A program made the position numbers and the translations under genes. This document shows positions 8,197 through 16,614 of a DNA stretch of 64,000 nucleotides, piece by piece. The notes below the pieces were generated by a model. That model was not told the DNA's origin and did not search any database. It saw only the letters and a program-made list of their open reading frames with translations. The stretch's first letter is position 1. The number at the start of each line of letters is the position of its first letter. The DNA comes from Streptomyces indicus. GTDB taxonomy: Bacteria > Actinomycetota > Actinomycetes > Streptomycetales > Streptomycetaceae. Location: the NCBI RefSeq assembly GCF_900100315.1, contig NZ_FNFF01000015.1:62001-126000 (forward strand). The letters run 5' to 3'.

Positions 8197-9237
8197 TCAG
8201 GCGCGCGGCCGCGCCGTGGACCCCCGCACCATCAACTCACCCGGGATCACCGCGACCTTCCCGGGCGGCTCGGCCTCCCGGCCCATGGCGATCCGTCCGG
8301 CGCGCGCCCCCGCCTCGTGCAGCGGCAGTCGTACGGTGGTGAGCGCGGGCACCACGTCGACGCTGAACGGCAGATCGTCGAAGCCCGCCACCGACACGTC
8401 CTCGGGAATCCGCAGTCCCGCCTCGCGCAGCGCGGCACACGCGCCCAGCGCGACCGTGTCGTTCGCCGCCACGATCGCCGTCACGTCCGGGTCCCTGCGC
8501 AGCAGTTCACGCGCGGCCTCGTACCCGGACTGCCGGTCGTACGGCCCGTGCACCGTCTCGCTCTCGTCCACGCCCGCCGCCTTGAGCGCGTCGCGGTGCC
8601 CTTCGAGTCGGTGCCGCGTGGTGGTGCGCTCCTCGGGGCCCGCAATGTAGCCGATACAGCGATGGCCCAGGTCGAGCAGGTGCTCGGTCAGTCGGCGCCC
8701 GCCGCCGCGGTTGTCGAAGGTGAGGGCGATCGAGCCGGTGTCGGGCACGGGCGGGCGGCCGCACAGGATGATCCGGGTGCCCGCCTCGCCGAGCCGGCGC
8801 AGCTTTCCGGCCATCGCCTCGGCGTGTGCGGGGTCCTCGACCGCGCCGCCGGTGATCACCACGGCCGCGGCGCGCTGGCGCTGGAGCAGGGTGAGGTAGG
8901 TGAGCTCGCGCTCGGGGGAGCCCCCGGTGTTGCACACCACGGCGAGCCGCTCGCCCCCGGCCCGCCCGCCCGGTCCGCCGAACTCGGACTGCACGGCGCC
9001 GGCCATGATGCCGAAGAACGGGTCCGCGATGTCGTTGACCAGCACGCCGACCAGGTCGGACGTGGCGGCGGCGAGCGCGCTCGCGGGACCGTTGAGCACA
9101 TAGTCAAGCTCGTCCACGGCACGCAGCACACGCTCGCGGGTGGCCGCGGCGACCGGGTAATTCCCGTTCAGGACACGGGAGACGGTCGCGGGGGAGACCT
9201 GCGCGCGGGCCGCCACATCCGCCAGGGTCACGGTCAT
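8197..9237 (-). CDS. LacI-family transcriptional repressor
   Basis: 346 residues from ATG 9237. The N-terminal LacI headpiece is complete (TLADVAARAQVSPATVSRVL...PVAAATRERV), followed by the hinge and a periplasmic-binding-protein-like effector domain (LVGVLVNDIADPFFG, IAAND-type AIVAANDTVALG, VAGFDDLPFSVDVVPALTTV). It is divergent from the Gfo/DUF993/epimerase operon at 9887 and very probably controls it through the palindrome at 9743-9762. The inducer should be a sugar or sugar derivative of that pathway. Confidence 0.92.
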   Translation of the reverse strand: MTVTLADVAARAQVSPATVSRVLNGNYPVAAATRERVLRAVDELDYVLNGPASALAAATSDLVGVLVNDIADPFFGIMAGAVQSEFGGPGGRAGGERLAVVCNTGGSPERELTYLTLLQRQRAAAVVITGGAVEDPAHAEAMAGKLRRLGEAGTRIILCGRPPVPDTGSIALTFDNRGGGRRLTEHLLDLGHRCIGYIAGPEERTTTRHRLEGHRDALKAAGVDESETVHGPYDRQSGYEAARELLRRDPDVTAIVAANDTVALGACAALREAGLRIPEDVSVAGFDDLPFSVDVVPALTTVRLPLHEAGARAGRIAMGREAEPPGKVAVIPGELMVRGSTARPRA

Positions 9238-9323
9238 CTCGTCCTCCGGGGCGCCGGGAGCTGGGTGGTCGATCGCCGCTCGGGAACCGGCGGTCCGGGT
9301 GCGGACGCCGTCTGCGCTGCGCA

Positions 9324-9337
9324 CTGCACCGTTGCAG
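9324..9337. promoter_or_regulatory. Candidate LacI-type operator near the repressor gene
   Basis: CTGCACCGTTGCAG: 5-bp perfect arms (CTGCA/TGCAG) around CCGT, 87 bp upstream of the lacI-like start codon. It sits inside a wider GTCTGC...GCAGAC inverted repeat (9310-9339). It differs in sequence from the 9743 site, so it may bind another factor. Confidence 0.4.
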
Positions 9338-9742
9338 ACAGTGATACCGGCTGAACACCCGTTATGGGGACGTTTTCCGGCCACGAGATGGCCACGACCT
9401 GGCCCCATGTTCCCAGAGCCACCCGACCACGCTCCGGCCCCCCGCACCGCCACCCGCCACCGCCCCGAACCCTCGGACGCCCGCGCACTCGCCGCTGCCC
9501 GGCATTCCGGACCCTCGCAGGTACCCGCGCCCGCCCGCGCCCGCAGCACCCCGGACGCCCGCAGGCGCCCGCGCCCGCCCTCACCGAGCCCCTCGCGCCC
9601 ACCACCACGGCACGCGCTCTCGCCCCACCTCACCCCGGCCGCCGGGTCCCCGGTGCGTCATCGAACCCCCAAGCATTCCCAGGGATTTGAGCCGCCCCCT
9701 TGTCCGGGCATCACCCTCCAGGCTAGCTTTCCCGCAGACGGA

Positions 9743-9762
9743 GATAGAAAGCGCTTGCTATC
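9743..9762. promoter_or_regulatory. LacI-family operator for the sugar operon
   Basis: A 20-bp near-perfect palindrome, GATAGAAAGCGCTTGCTATC. The only mismatch is one symmetric pair, and the core AAGCGCTT is the classic LacI/GalR-family centre. It lies about 125 bp before the GTG of the oxidoreductase gene, where a promoter would be expected. Confidence 0.8.
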
Positions 9763-9886
9763 GAGGGTCCGGCAAGCGGTGGACCCTGCCCGGATCCGCT
9801 CCGGGCGACGGCCGCCGCCCACCGCACCGTCAAACGACCCGGCGTCGAGGCCGACCGGCGCGCGCCTGCACAACGGAGGGACATAC

Positions 9887-11044
9887 GTGACACGCAAAAC
9901 GGTGCGTATCGCCATGAACGGCGTGACGGGACGCATGGGTTACCGCCAGCACCTGGTCCGCTCGATCCTCGCGCTGCGCGAACAGGGCGGCCTCGACCTC
10001 GGCGACGGCACGGTCCTGTGGCCGGAGCCCGTCCTCGTCGGCCGCCGCGAGCACGCCCTGCGCGAACTCGCCGACCGGCACGGCCTCGACCAGGCGAACG
10101 TCTCCACCGATGTGGACGCCGTCCTCGCCGACGACAGCATCGACATCTTCTTCGACGCCGCGATGACCTCCACCCGCGAGGACCTCCTCAAGAAGGCCAT
10201 CGCCGCCGGCAAGCACATCTACACCGAGAAGCCCAGCGCCACCTCGCTCGACGGCGCCCTGGAGCTCGCCCGCCTCGCGAACGCCGCCGGCATCAAGCAC
10301 GGCGTCGTCCAGGACAAGATCTTCCTGCCGGGTCTGCTCAAGCTGAAGCGCCTGATCGACGGCGGCTTCTTCGGCCGGATCCTGTCCGTGCGCGGCGAGT
10401 TCGGCTACTGGGTCTTCGAGGGCGACTGGCAGGAGGCCCAGCGCCCCAGCTGGAACTACCGCGCCGAGGACGGCGGCGGCATCGTCGTCGACATGTTCCC
10501 GCACTGGGAGTACGTGCTGCACGAGCTGTTCGGCCGCGTGAAGTCCGTGACCGCGCTCGCCGCGACCCACATCCCGCAGCGCTGGGACGAGCAGTCCAAG
10601 CCGTACGACGCCACCGCCGACGACGCCGCCTACGGCATCTTCGAGCTGGAGTCCGGCGCCATCGCGCAGATCAACTCCTCCTGGGCGGTGCGTGTGAACC
10701 GCGACGAACTCGTCGAGTTCCAGGTCGACGGCACCGAGGGCTCGGCGGTCGCGGGCCTGCGCAACTGCCGCGCCCAGCACCGCTCCGCCACCCCGAAGCC
10801 CGTCTGGAACCCGGACATCCCGGTCACCGAGTCCTTCCGCGAGCAGTGGCAGGAGGTGCCCGACAACGGCGAGTTCGACAACGGGTTCAAGGTGCAGTGG
10901 GAGCTCTTCCTGCGCCACGTCGCCCTGGACGAGCCCTACCACTGGGACCTGCTCGCCGGCGCCCGCGGCGTCCAGCTCGCGGAACTCGGCCTCAAGTCCT
11001 CGGCGGAAGGCCGCCGTTACGACGTACCCGAGCTGACCCTGTGA
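9887..11044 (+). CDS. Gfo/Idh/MocA-family sugar dehydrogenase
   Basis: 385 residues from GTG 9887, which follows CGGAGGG at good spacing. The N-terminal Rossmann fold is slightly unusual (VRIAMNGVTGRMGYRQHLVRS). The signature TEKPSATS holds the conserved Lys, and the C-terminal domain carries GGGIVVDMFPHWEYVL. Such enzymes oxidise or reduce sugars, inositols or their acids with NAD(P). The gene opens an operon with the DUF993 protein (62 bp later) and a TIM-barrel epimerase. The stop region is duplicated with a 30-bp period. The real substrate is not evident. Confidence 0.88.
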   Translation: MTRKTVRIAMNGVTGRMGYRQHLVRSILALREQGGLDLGDGTVLWPEPVLVGRREHALRELADRHGLDQANVSTDVDAVLADDSIDIFFDAAMTSTREDLLKKAIAAGKHIYTEKPSATSLDGALELARLANAAGIKHGVVQDKIFLPGLLKLKRLIDGGFFGRILSVRGEFGYWVFEGDWQEAQRPSWNYRAEDGGGIVVDMFPHWEYVLHELFGRVKSVTALAATHIPQRWDEQSKPYDATADDAAYGIFELESGAIAQINSSWAVRVNRDELVEFQVDGTEGSAVAGLRNCRAQHRSATPKPVWNPDIPVTESFREQWQEVPDNGEFDNGFKVQWELFLRHVALDEPYHWDLLAGARGVQLAELGLKSSAEGRRYDVPELTL

Positions 11045-11101
11045 CCCGCGGCTGCGCACCCAGCGCTCCCGTGACCCGCAGCCGCGACCTGACGGAGCCC
11101 G
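11042..11101. repeat. 30-bp degenerate duplication starting at a stop codon
   Basis: TGACCCGCGGCTGCG at 11042, whose TGA is the oxidoreductase stop, is matched by TGACCCGCAGCCGCG at 11072. The second halves have diverged. It fills the gap before the DUF993 start at 11106. Confidence 0.6.
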
Positions 11102-11105
11102 CACC

Positions 11106-12281
11106 ATGACGATCCACCTGCCGCGCGCCGGCGGCGGCACCTTCGCCTACACCCCGCGCACCGAACCGCTCACCGTGTCCGGCACCGCACCCCTGGTCTC
11201 GCGCACGGTGTTCTCCGCCGCCCACGTGGTCGCCGACCCGTACGCCGATGTCTCGCCGGACGCCCCGGCCGCCGTCGACTGGGACGCGACGCTCGCCTTC
11301 CGCCGCCACCTCTGGTCGCACGGCCTCGGGGTCGCCGAGGCCATGGACACCGCGCAGCGGGGCATGGGCCTGGACTGGGCGGGCGCGGCCGAGCTGATCC
11401 GCCGCTCCGCCGCCGAGGCCGCGGCGGTGGGCGGACGGATCGCGTGCGGGGTCGGCACCGACCAGCTCACCGGACCGGCCGGGCTGCCGACGCTCGCCGA
11501 GGTGACGGCCGCGTACGAGCAGCAGCTCGCGCTCGTGGAGGGGACGGGCGCGCAGGCGATCCTCATGGCGTCCCGCGCCCTCGCGGCCGTCGCGCGCGGC
11601 CCCGAGGACTACCTCGCCGTCTACGGCGGTCTGCTCCGCCAGGCCTCCGAGCCCGTGATCCTGCACTGGCTGGGTCCCATGTTCGACCCGGCCCTCGAGG
11701 GCTACTGGGGCTCGACGGATCTGGACGCCGCCACCGAGACCTTCCTCGAGGTGATCGCCGCCCACTCCGACAAGGTGGACGGCATCAAGGTCTCGCTGCT
11801 CGACGCGAACCGCGAGGTCGCGCTGCGCCGCCGCCTGTCCCGGATTGCCGGAGGCGTCGTGCGGTGCTACACCGGCGACGACTTCAACTACCCCGAACTC
11901 ATCGCAGGCGACGACCACGGCTTCAGCCACGCCCTGCTCGGCATCTTCGACCCGCTCGGCCCGCTCGCGGCCGAGGCGGTCCGCGTCCTGGACACGGGTG
12001 ACACCAAGGGCTTCCGGGAACTCCTGGATCCCACTGTTGAGTTGTCGAGGCACTTGTTCCAGACACCCACCCGCTTCTACAAAACCGGAGTCGTCTTCCT
12101 CGCCTGGCTCGCCGGCCACCAGTCCCACTTCTCGATGGTGGGCGGCCTGCAGTCGGCGCGCTCGCTCCCGCATCTGGCGCGCGCGTACCAACTGGCCGAC
12201 CAGCTCGGCCTGTTCCCGGACCCGGCGCTCGCCCAGACCCGTATGACGTCACTTCTTCAGGTGTACGGAGTCGCCCAGTGA
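11106..12281 (+). CDS. DUF993 protein (dihydrodipicolinate synthase-like class I aldolase fold)
   Basis: 391 residues, the standard DUF993 length. It resembles DapA/NAL-superfamily barrels. The likely Schiff-base lysine is Lys228 in KVDGIKVSLLD, with upstream GTGAQAILMASR and PVILHWLGPMFDP in the places of the usual active-site strands. The sequence CYTGDDFNYPELI and SRHLFQTPTRFYKTG is characteristic of the family. No reaction has been proven as far as I know. Between an oxidoreductase and an epimerase it is best read as a retro-aldol or dehydratase step on an oxidised sugar. Its stop overlaps the next start by 4 bp (GTGA). Confidence 0.85.
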   Translation: MTIHLPRAGGGTFAYTPRTEPLTVSGTAPLVSRTVFSAAHVVADPYADVSPDAPAAVDWDATLAFRRHLWSHGLGVAEAMDTAQRGMGLDWAGAAELIRRSAAEAAAVGGRIACGVGTDQLTGPAGLPTLAEVTAAYEQQLALVEGTGAQAILMASRALAAVARGPEDYLAVYGGLLRQASEPVILHWLGPMFDPALEGYWGSTDLDAATETFLEVIAAHSDKVDGIKVSLLDANREVALRRRLSRIAGGVVRCYTGDDFNYPELIAGDDHGFSHALLGIFDPLGPLAAEAVRVLDTGDTKGFRELLDPTVELSRHLFQTPTRFYKTGVVFLAWLAGHQSHFSMVGGLQSARSLPHLARAYQLADQLGLFPDPALAQTRMTSLLQVYGVAQ

Positions 12282-13129
12282 GCCCCCTTTCGCGCTTCAG
12301 CATCAATCAGATGACGGTCCGCCAGCTCTCGCTGCCTGAACTTGCCAACGCTTGTGGGCATCGCGGAGTTCCCGCCGTCGGACTCTGGCGCGAACCGGTC
12401 CGGGAATACGGCGTGGAGGCGGCCGCGAAGCTGGTCAGGGACGCCGGCCTGACCGTCACCACGCTCTGCCGCGGCGGCTTCTTCACGGCGGTCGACCCGG
12501 CCGAACGCCGCCGCGCCCTCGACGACAACCGGACCGCGATCGACGAGGCCGCGACCCTCGGCACCGACACCCTCGTCCTCGTGTCGGGCGGACTGCCCGC
12601 AGGGGACAAGGACCTGCCCGGCGCCCGCGAGCGCATCGCGGACGCCCTCGCCGAACTCGGCCCGTACGCACAGGAACGAGGGGTGCGCCTGGCGATCGAA
12701 CCGCTGCACCCCATGTACGCGTCCGACCGCTGCGTGGTCTCGACCCTGGGCCAGGCCCTGGACCTCGCGGAACGCTTCCCCGCCGAACAGGTCGGGGTCT
12801 GCGTGGACACGTATCACATCTGGTGGGACGACCACGCGCCCGCCCAGATCGCGCGCGCGGGCGCGGGCGGGCGCCTGCACACCTTCCAACTGGCCGACTG
12901 GACCACGCCGTTGCCCGAAGGCGTCCTGACGGGCCGCGGCCAGCTCGGGGACGGGGCCATCGACCTCGCGTACTGGTGGCGCCTCGTCGACGCGGCGGGC
13001 TACTCGGGCTCCGTGGAGGTCGAGCTCTTCAACTCCGGCCTGTGGGCGCGGGAGGACGGCGCGGAGGTGCTGCGTGAGACGGCGGAGAGCTTCGCGGCCG
13101 TCGCCGCGGAAGCGACTGCGGCGACCTGA
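12278..13129 (+). CDS. TIM-barrel sugar phosphate isomerase/epimerase
   Basis: 283 residues starting at GTG 12278, which overlaps the DUF993 stop and implies translational coupling. Barrel landmarks: GHRGVPAVGLWREP, TTLCRGGFF, LVLVSGGLP, LAIEPLHPMY (metal Glu), VGVCVDTYHIWWDD (metal Asp/His), LHTFQLADW and GSVEVELFNSG (final Glu). It is the third gene of the LacI-controlled operon. The members probably act in sequence: oxidation, isomerisation or dehydration, and cleavage. It ends 20 bp before a bidirectional hairpin. Confidence 0.88.
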   Translation: MSPLSRFSINQMTVRQLSLPELANACGHRGVPAVGLWREPVREYGVEAAAKLVRDAGLTVTTLCRGGFFTAVDPAERRRALDDNRTAIDEAATLGTDTLVLVSGGLPAGDKDLPGARERIADALAELGPYAQERGVRLAIEPLHPMYASDRCVVSTLGQALDLAERFPAEQVGVCVDTYHIWWDDHAPAQIARAGAGGRLHTFQLADWTTPLPEGVLTGRGQLGDGAIDLAYWWRLVDAAGYSGSVEVELFNSGLWAREDGAEVLRETAESFAAVAAEATAAT

Positions 13130-13148
13130 GCGCGCTGCCAAGGGGGTA

Positions 13149-13186
13149 CGGGAGGTAAGGGCGGCCGTCGGCCTCCTTACCTCCCG
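13149..13186. terminator. Bidirectional hairpin terminator
   Basis: A 12-bp stem CGGGAGGTAAGG / CCTTACCTCCCG with an internal GGCC/GGCC stem, between the convergent epimerase and DUF937 genes. Confidence 0.85.
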
Positions 13187-13192
13187 GCACAC

Positions 13193-13831
13193 CTACTGCT
13201 TCTTGCCGCCGCCCAGAATGCTGCCCAGAAGGTCGCCGAGATCCAGGCCGCCCCCCGACGCCTGGCCGCCGGCCGGAGCCGCACCCGTGGCCGTACCGCC
13301 GGTGGCCGTACCGGGCACGGCGCCGGGGCTGGGGATCGGGTCGCCGGAAGCTCCGGAAGCCTTGGGCGCGGAGCCGCCTCCGGCCTTGCTCGCCGCCGCA
13401 CGCTTGGTGAGCACCGCGAGCAGCACGGGGATCAGGAGCTCGATCCCGCGCGAGACCGTCGCCGCGGGAATGCCGGTCTTCTTGGAGACGGCCTGGGCCA
13501 CCGGCTTGCTCACCTTGGCGAGCACACCGGCCATCATCCCGCCGCTCAGCATTCCGCCGAGCCCGCCGCCGAGGGTGGCGACGCCCTGCAACGGCGCGGC
13601 GTTCGCGGCCTCGCCGACCTCGGCGAAGGCCTGGCGTACCTCGTCCACGTCCTCGGGAGCACCCTGCGCCTTGTCCTGCAGGCCGCCGGAGAGCGCGGAG
13701 ACCGTCTCGCTGATCACGTCCTGGGCGCCCGCCTCGTCCGTGCCGAGCAGACCCGCGAACTCGTGCAGCTTCTCGTCGCCGAGCTCATCGATCACAGCTT
13801 TCTCAAGCGGAACATTCGCATCTTCGCTCAT
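13193..13831 (-). CDS. DUF937-family protein
   Basis: 212 residues from ATG 13831. Residues about 5-145 match the actinobacterial DUF937 pattern: an acidic helical N-terminus (VIDELGDEKLHEFAGLLGT), Gly-rich GLGGMLSGGMM, and a hydrophobic VSRGIELLIPVLLAVLTKRAA. The C-terminal 65 residues are low-complexity Gly/Pro/Ala/Thr and end in LDLGDLLGSILGGGKKQ, a motif repeated in many of these proteins. Function unknown. It is cytoplasmic as far as can be seen (no signal peptide). Monocistronic, convergent with the sugar operon. Confidence 0.85.
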   Translation of the reverse strand: MSEDANVPLEKAVIDELGDEKLHEFAGLLGTDEAGAQDVISETVSALSGGLQDKAQGAPEDVDEVRQAFAEVGEAANAAPLQGVATLGGGLGGMLSGGMMAGVLAKVSKPVAQAVSKKTGIPAATVSRGIELLIPVLLAVLTKRAAASKAGGGSAPKASGASGDPIPSPGAVPGTATGGTATGAAPAGGQASGGGLDLGDLLGSILGGGKKQ

Positions 13832-14153
13832 GCCTGAAACGCTACGACTGCCCAGGTTTGTCGGCACCCTGAAGTGGAGCTCCGACTTTCACGAAAATTA
13901 CTGCCCGCAGCCGTACAACCCTTCCTGGGTGACGTGGGTCGTATTAGGCATCAGGACTTCCGGGAGGGGATCCGGGGGGGATCAGGGAGACCTGTTGGAG
14001 GGGGACCCGAGGGGGTTCGGCCGGGGGGCCGGGCCCCCTCGAACATGTCCGGGCACTGGTCTGACGCAGGTCGGGCCACGCGGCAGCCGGGCATCGGGGC
14101 GGAGTTATCCACAGGCCCCGCGCGCTGTCGGTGCCGCCCGCTAACGTCGCCTC
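13832..14153. other. Intergenic region between DUF937 and recD2
   Basis: 322 bp of divergent promoter space. It holds a G-rich tract with a hairpin (14008-14041) and a single TTATCCACA at 14105-14113 that matches a DnaA box. No clustered boxes, so no origin. No gene seen. Confidence 0.5.
14008..14041. other. GC-rich hairpin upstream of recD2
   Basis: CGAGGGGG (14008-14015) pairs with CCCCCTCG (14034-14041), and an inner GGCC-GGGG-GGCC stem-loop sits between them. It lies 112 bp before the recD2 start in the leader region, so it may be an attenuator or mRNA structure rather than a gene-end terminator. Confidence 0.45.
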
Positions 14154-16409
14154 ATGACCAGCCGGACCGGCCACAGCGCAGGGCTTCCCCAGCCCCGGCT
14201 CGCGGTGCTCGAAGGAGTCCTCGAGCGGATCACCTATGCCAATGAGGAGAACGGGTACACGGTCGCGCGCGTGGACACCGGACGCGGCGGCGGCGACCTG
14301 CTCACCGTCGTCGGCTCCCTGCTCGGCGCGCAGGTGGGGGAGTCGCTGCGGATGGAGGGCCGCTGGGGCTCGCATCCGCAGTACGGCAAGCAGTTCACCG
14401 TCGAGAACTACACGACGCTGCTGCCGGCCACGATCCAGGGCATCCGCCGCTACCTGGGATCAGGCCTGGTCAAGGGCATCGGCCCGGTGTTCGCGGACCG
14501 CATCACGCAGCACTTCGGCATCGACACCCTGAAGATCATCGAGGAGGATCCGAAGCGGCTGATCGAAGTACCCGGGCTCGGGCCCAAGCGCACCAAGAAG
14601 ATCGCGGACGCCTGGGAGGAGCAGAAGGCCATCAAGGAGGTCATGGTCTTCCTCCAGGGCGTCGGCGTCTCCACGTCGATCGCGGTCAGGATCTACAAGA
14701 AGTACGCGGACGCCTCCATCTCCATAGTGAAGAACGAGCCGTACCGGCTGGCCGCCGACGTGTGGGGCATCGGGTTCCTCACGGCGGACCGCATCGCCCA
14801 GTCCGTGGGCATACCCCACGACAGCCCGGAGCGGGTCAAGTCCGGCTTGCAGTACGCCCTGTCGCAGTCCACCGACCAAGGGCACTGCTTCCTGCCCGAG
14901 GACCAGCTGATCGCGGACGCGGTGAAGCTGCTCCAGGTGGACACGGGCCTGGTGATCGAGTGCCTCGGCGAGCTCGCCGAGGATCCGGAGGGGGTCGTAC
15001 GGGAGCAGGTGCCCGGACCGGACGGCAGCCCGGTCACCGGGGTCTACCTCGTGCCCTTCCATCGGGCCGAGCTCTCCCTCGCGGGCCGGCTCAAACGGCT
15101 CCTGAACGGAGAGGGCGACCGTATGCCCGGCTTCCAGGACGTCGACTGGGGCAAGGCGCTCGGCTGGCTCAGGGAGCGCACCGGCGCCTCGCTCGCGCCC
15201 GAGCAGGAGGAGGCCGTGCGGCTCGCGCTCACCCGCAAGGTCGCCGTGCTCACCGGAGGGCCGGGCTGCGGCAAGTCCTTCACGGTCCGGTCCATCGTGG
15301 AGCTGGCCCGCGCCAAGAAGGCCAAGGTGGTGCTGGCCGCGCCCACGGGACGGGCCGCGAAACGCCTCGCCGAGCTCACCGGGGCCGAGGCCTCGACCGT
15401 GCACCGGCTCCTGGAATTGAAGCCCGGCGGGGACGCGGCCTACGACCAGGACCGGCCGCTGGATGCCGACCTGGTCGTGGTCGACGAGGCCTCGATGCTC
15501 GACCTGCTGCTCGCCAACAAGCTGGTGAAAGCAGTGCCGCAGGGGGCCCACCTGCTGTTCGTGGGGGATGTGGACCAGCTGCCCAGCGTGGGCGCGGGTG
15601 AGGTGCTCAGGGATCTGCTCGCCGAGCGGTCCCCGGTGCCGGCCGTGCGGCTCACGCGCATCTTCCGCCAGGCGCAGCAGTCGGGCGTGGTCACCAACGC
15701 GCACCGGATCAACTCCGGGATACCGCCGCTCACCCAGGGCCTCGGCGACTTCTTCCTGTTCGTCGAGGAGGAGACGGAGGACGCGGGCCGGGTCACCGTG
15801 GACGTGGCGGCCCGGCGCATCCCGGCGAAATTCGGGCTCGACCCGCGCCGTGACGTGCAGGTGCTCGCCCCGATGCACCGCGGCCCGGCCGGCGCGGGCA
15901 CGCTCAACGGGCTGCTCCAGCAGGCCATCACCCCGGCCCGCCCCGACCTCGCCGAGAAAAGGTTCGGCGGCCGTACGTTCCGCGTCGGCGACAAGGTCAC
16001 CCAGATTCGCAACAATTACGAGAAGGGCGCCAACGGGGTGTTCAACGGGACCGTCGGCGTGGTCACGGCACTCGATGTCGTCGACCAGAAGCTGAAGGTC
16101 CTGACAGATGAGGACGAAGAGGTCGATTACGACTTCGACGAACTCGACGAACTGGCCCACGCGTATGCGGTGACCATCCACCGGTCGCAGGGCAGCGAGT
16201 ACCCCGCGGTGGTGATCCCGGTCACCACCGGAGCCTGGATGATGCTCCAACGCAATTTGCTCTACACCGCCGTCACGCGGGCGAAGAAGCTGGTGGTACT
16301 CGTCGGGTCGCGCAAAGCGCTAGGTCAGGCGGTGCGTACGGTTTCCGCGGGCAGGAGGTGCACCGCCCTGGCTCATCGGCTCGGTGGATCGGACGAGCCA
16401 CGGAGGTGA
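14154..16409 (+). CDS. recD2: RecD2-type ATP-dependent DNA helicase
   Basis: 751 residues, typical of the long RecD2 form not attached to RecBC. The N-terminal OB region (VLEGVLERITYANEENGYTV) is followed by helix-hairpin-helix repeats (GLVKGIGPVFADRI, EVPGLGPKRTKKI, ADVWGIGFLTADRIA). The SF1 motor has Walker A GGPGCGKSFT near residue 370, the DEAS box VVVDEASMLD near 442, and the C-terminal motif VTIHRSQGSEYPAVV near 673. RecD2 unwinds DNA 5'-3' with roles in repair and fork protection. Citrate synthase follows on the same strand after 205 bp and probably has its own promoter. Confidence 0.93.
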   Translation: MTSRTGHSAGLPQPRLAVLEGVLERITYANEENGYTVARVDTGRGGGDLLTVVGSLLGAQVGESLRMEGRWGSHPQYGKQFTVENYTTLLPATIQGIRRYLGSGLVKGIGPVFADRITQHFGIDTLKIIEEDPKRLIEVPGLGPKRTKKIADAWEEQKAIKEVMVFLQGVGVSTSIAVRIYKKYADASISIVKNEPYRLAADVWGIGFLTADRIAQSVGIPHDSPERVKSGLQYALSQSTDQGHCFLPEDQLIADAVKLLQVDTGLVIECLGELAEDPEGVVREQVPGPDGSPVTGVYLVPFHRAELSLAGRLKRLLNGEGDRMPGFQDVDWGKALGWLRERTGASLAPEQEEAVRLALTRKVAVLTGGPGCGKSFTVRSIVELARAKKAKVVLAAPTGRAAKRLAELTGAEASTVHRLLELKPGGDAAYDQDRPLDADLVVVDEASMLDLLLANKLVKAVPQGAHLLFVGDVDQLPSVGAGEVLRDLLAERSPVPAVRLTRIFRQAQQSGVVTNAHRINSGIPPLTQGLGDFFLFVEEETEDAGRVTVDVAARRIPAKFGLDPRRDVQVLAPMHRGPAGAGTLNGLLQQAITPARPDLAEKRFGGRTFRVGDKVTQIRNNYEKGANGVFNGTVGVVTALDVVDQKLKVLTDEDEEVDYDFDELDELAHAYAVTIHRSQGSEYPAVVIPVTTGAWMMLQRNLLYTAVTRAKKLVVLVGSRKALGQAVRTVSAGRRCTALAHRLGGSDEPRR

Positions 16410-16614
16410 TCGTTGATCGATCATCCCGGTGGCAAACATCACGGAGGGCTTCCGCAACCAGGGCGAAGGGGGCAGGATGAGCAGGCTGACGGCACTGAGT
16501 GCCGTCAATAGACCTAATGGTCGACCCCGAGTGCACTGCCCAGGGCCAAATGGGGGATGGTGGACAGCAGTCAGGGCACCTCGAAGAAGAGGCACTACGT
16601 CGGTGAGGGATGAC

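Larger units (their letters stand above)
9238..9886. other. 649-bp divergent control region between the LacI gene and its target operon
   Basis: It contains two candidate operators (9324-9337 and 9743-9762) and the Shine-Dalgarno CGGAGGG (9874-9880) of the oxidoreductase gene. The middle (about 9400-9660) is very rich in proline/arginine codons in several frames and shows no convincing gene. The long leader, about 125 bp between the operator and the start codon, is unusual. Confidence 0.6.

Noticed and set aside
14105..14113. TTATCCACA, a match to a DnaA box, upstream of recD2
   Set aside because: Single box, no cluster, no dnaA/dnaN nearby; likely chance or at most a minor binding site.
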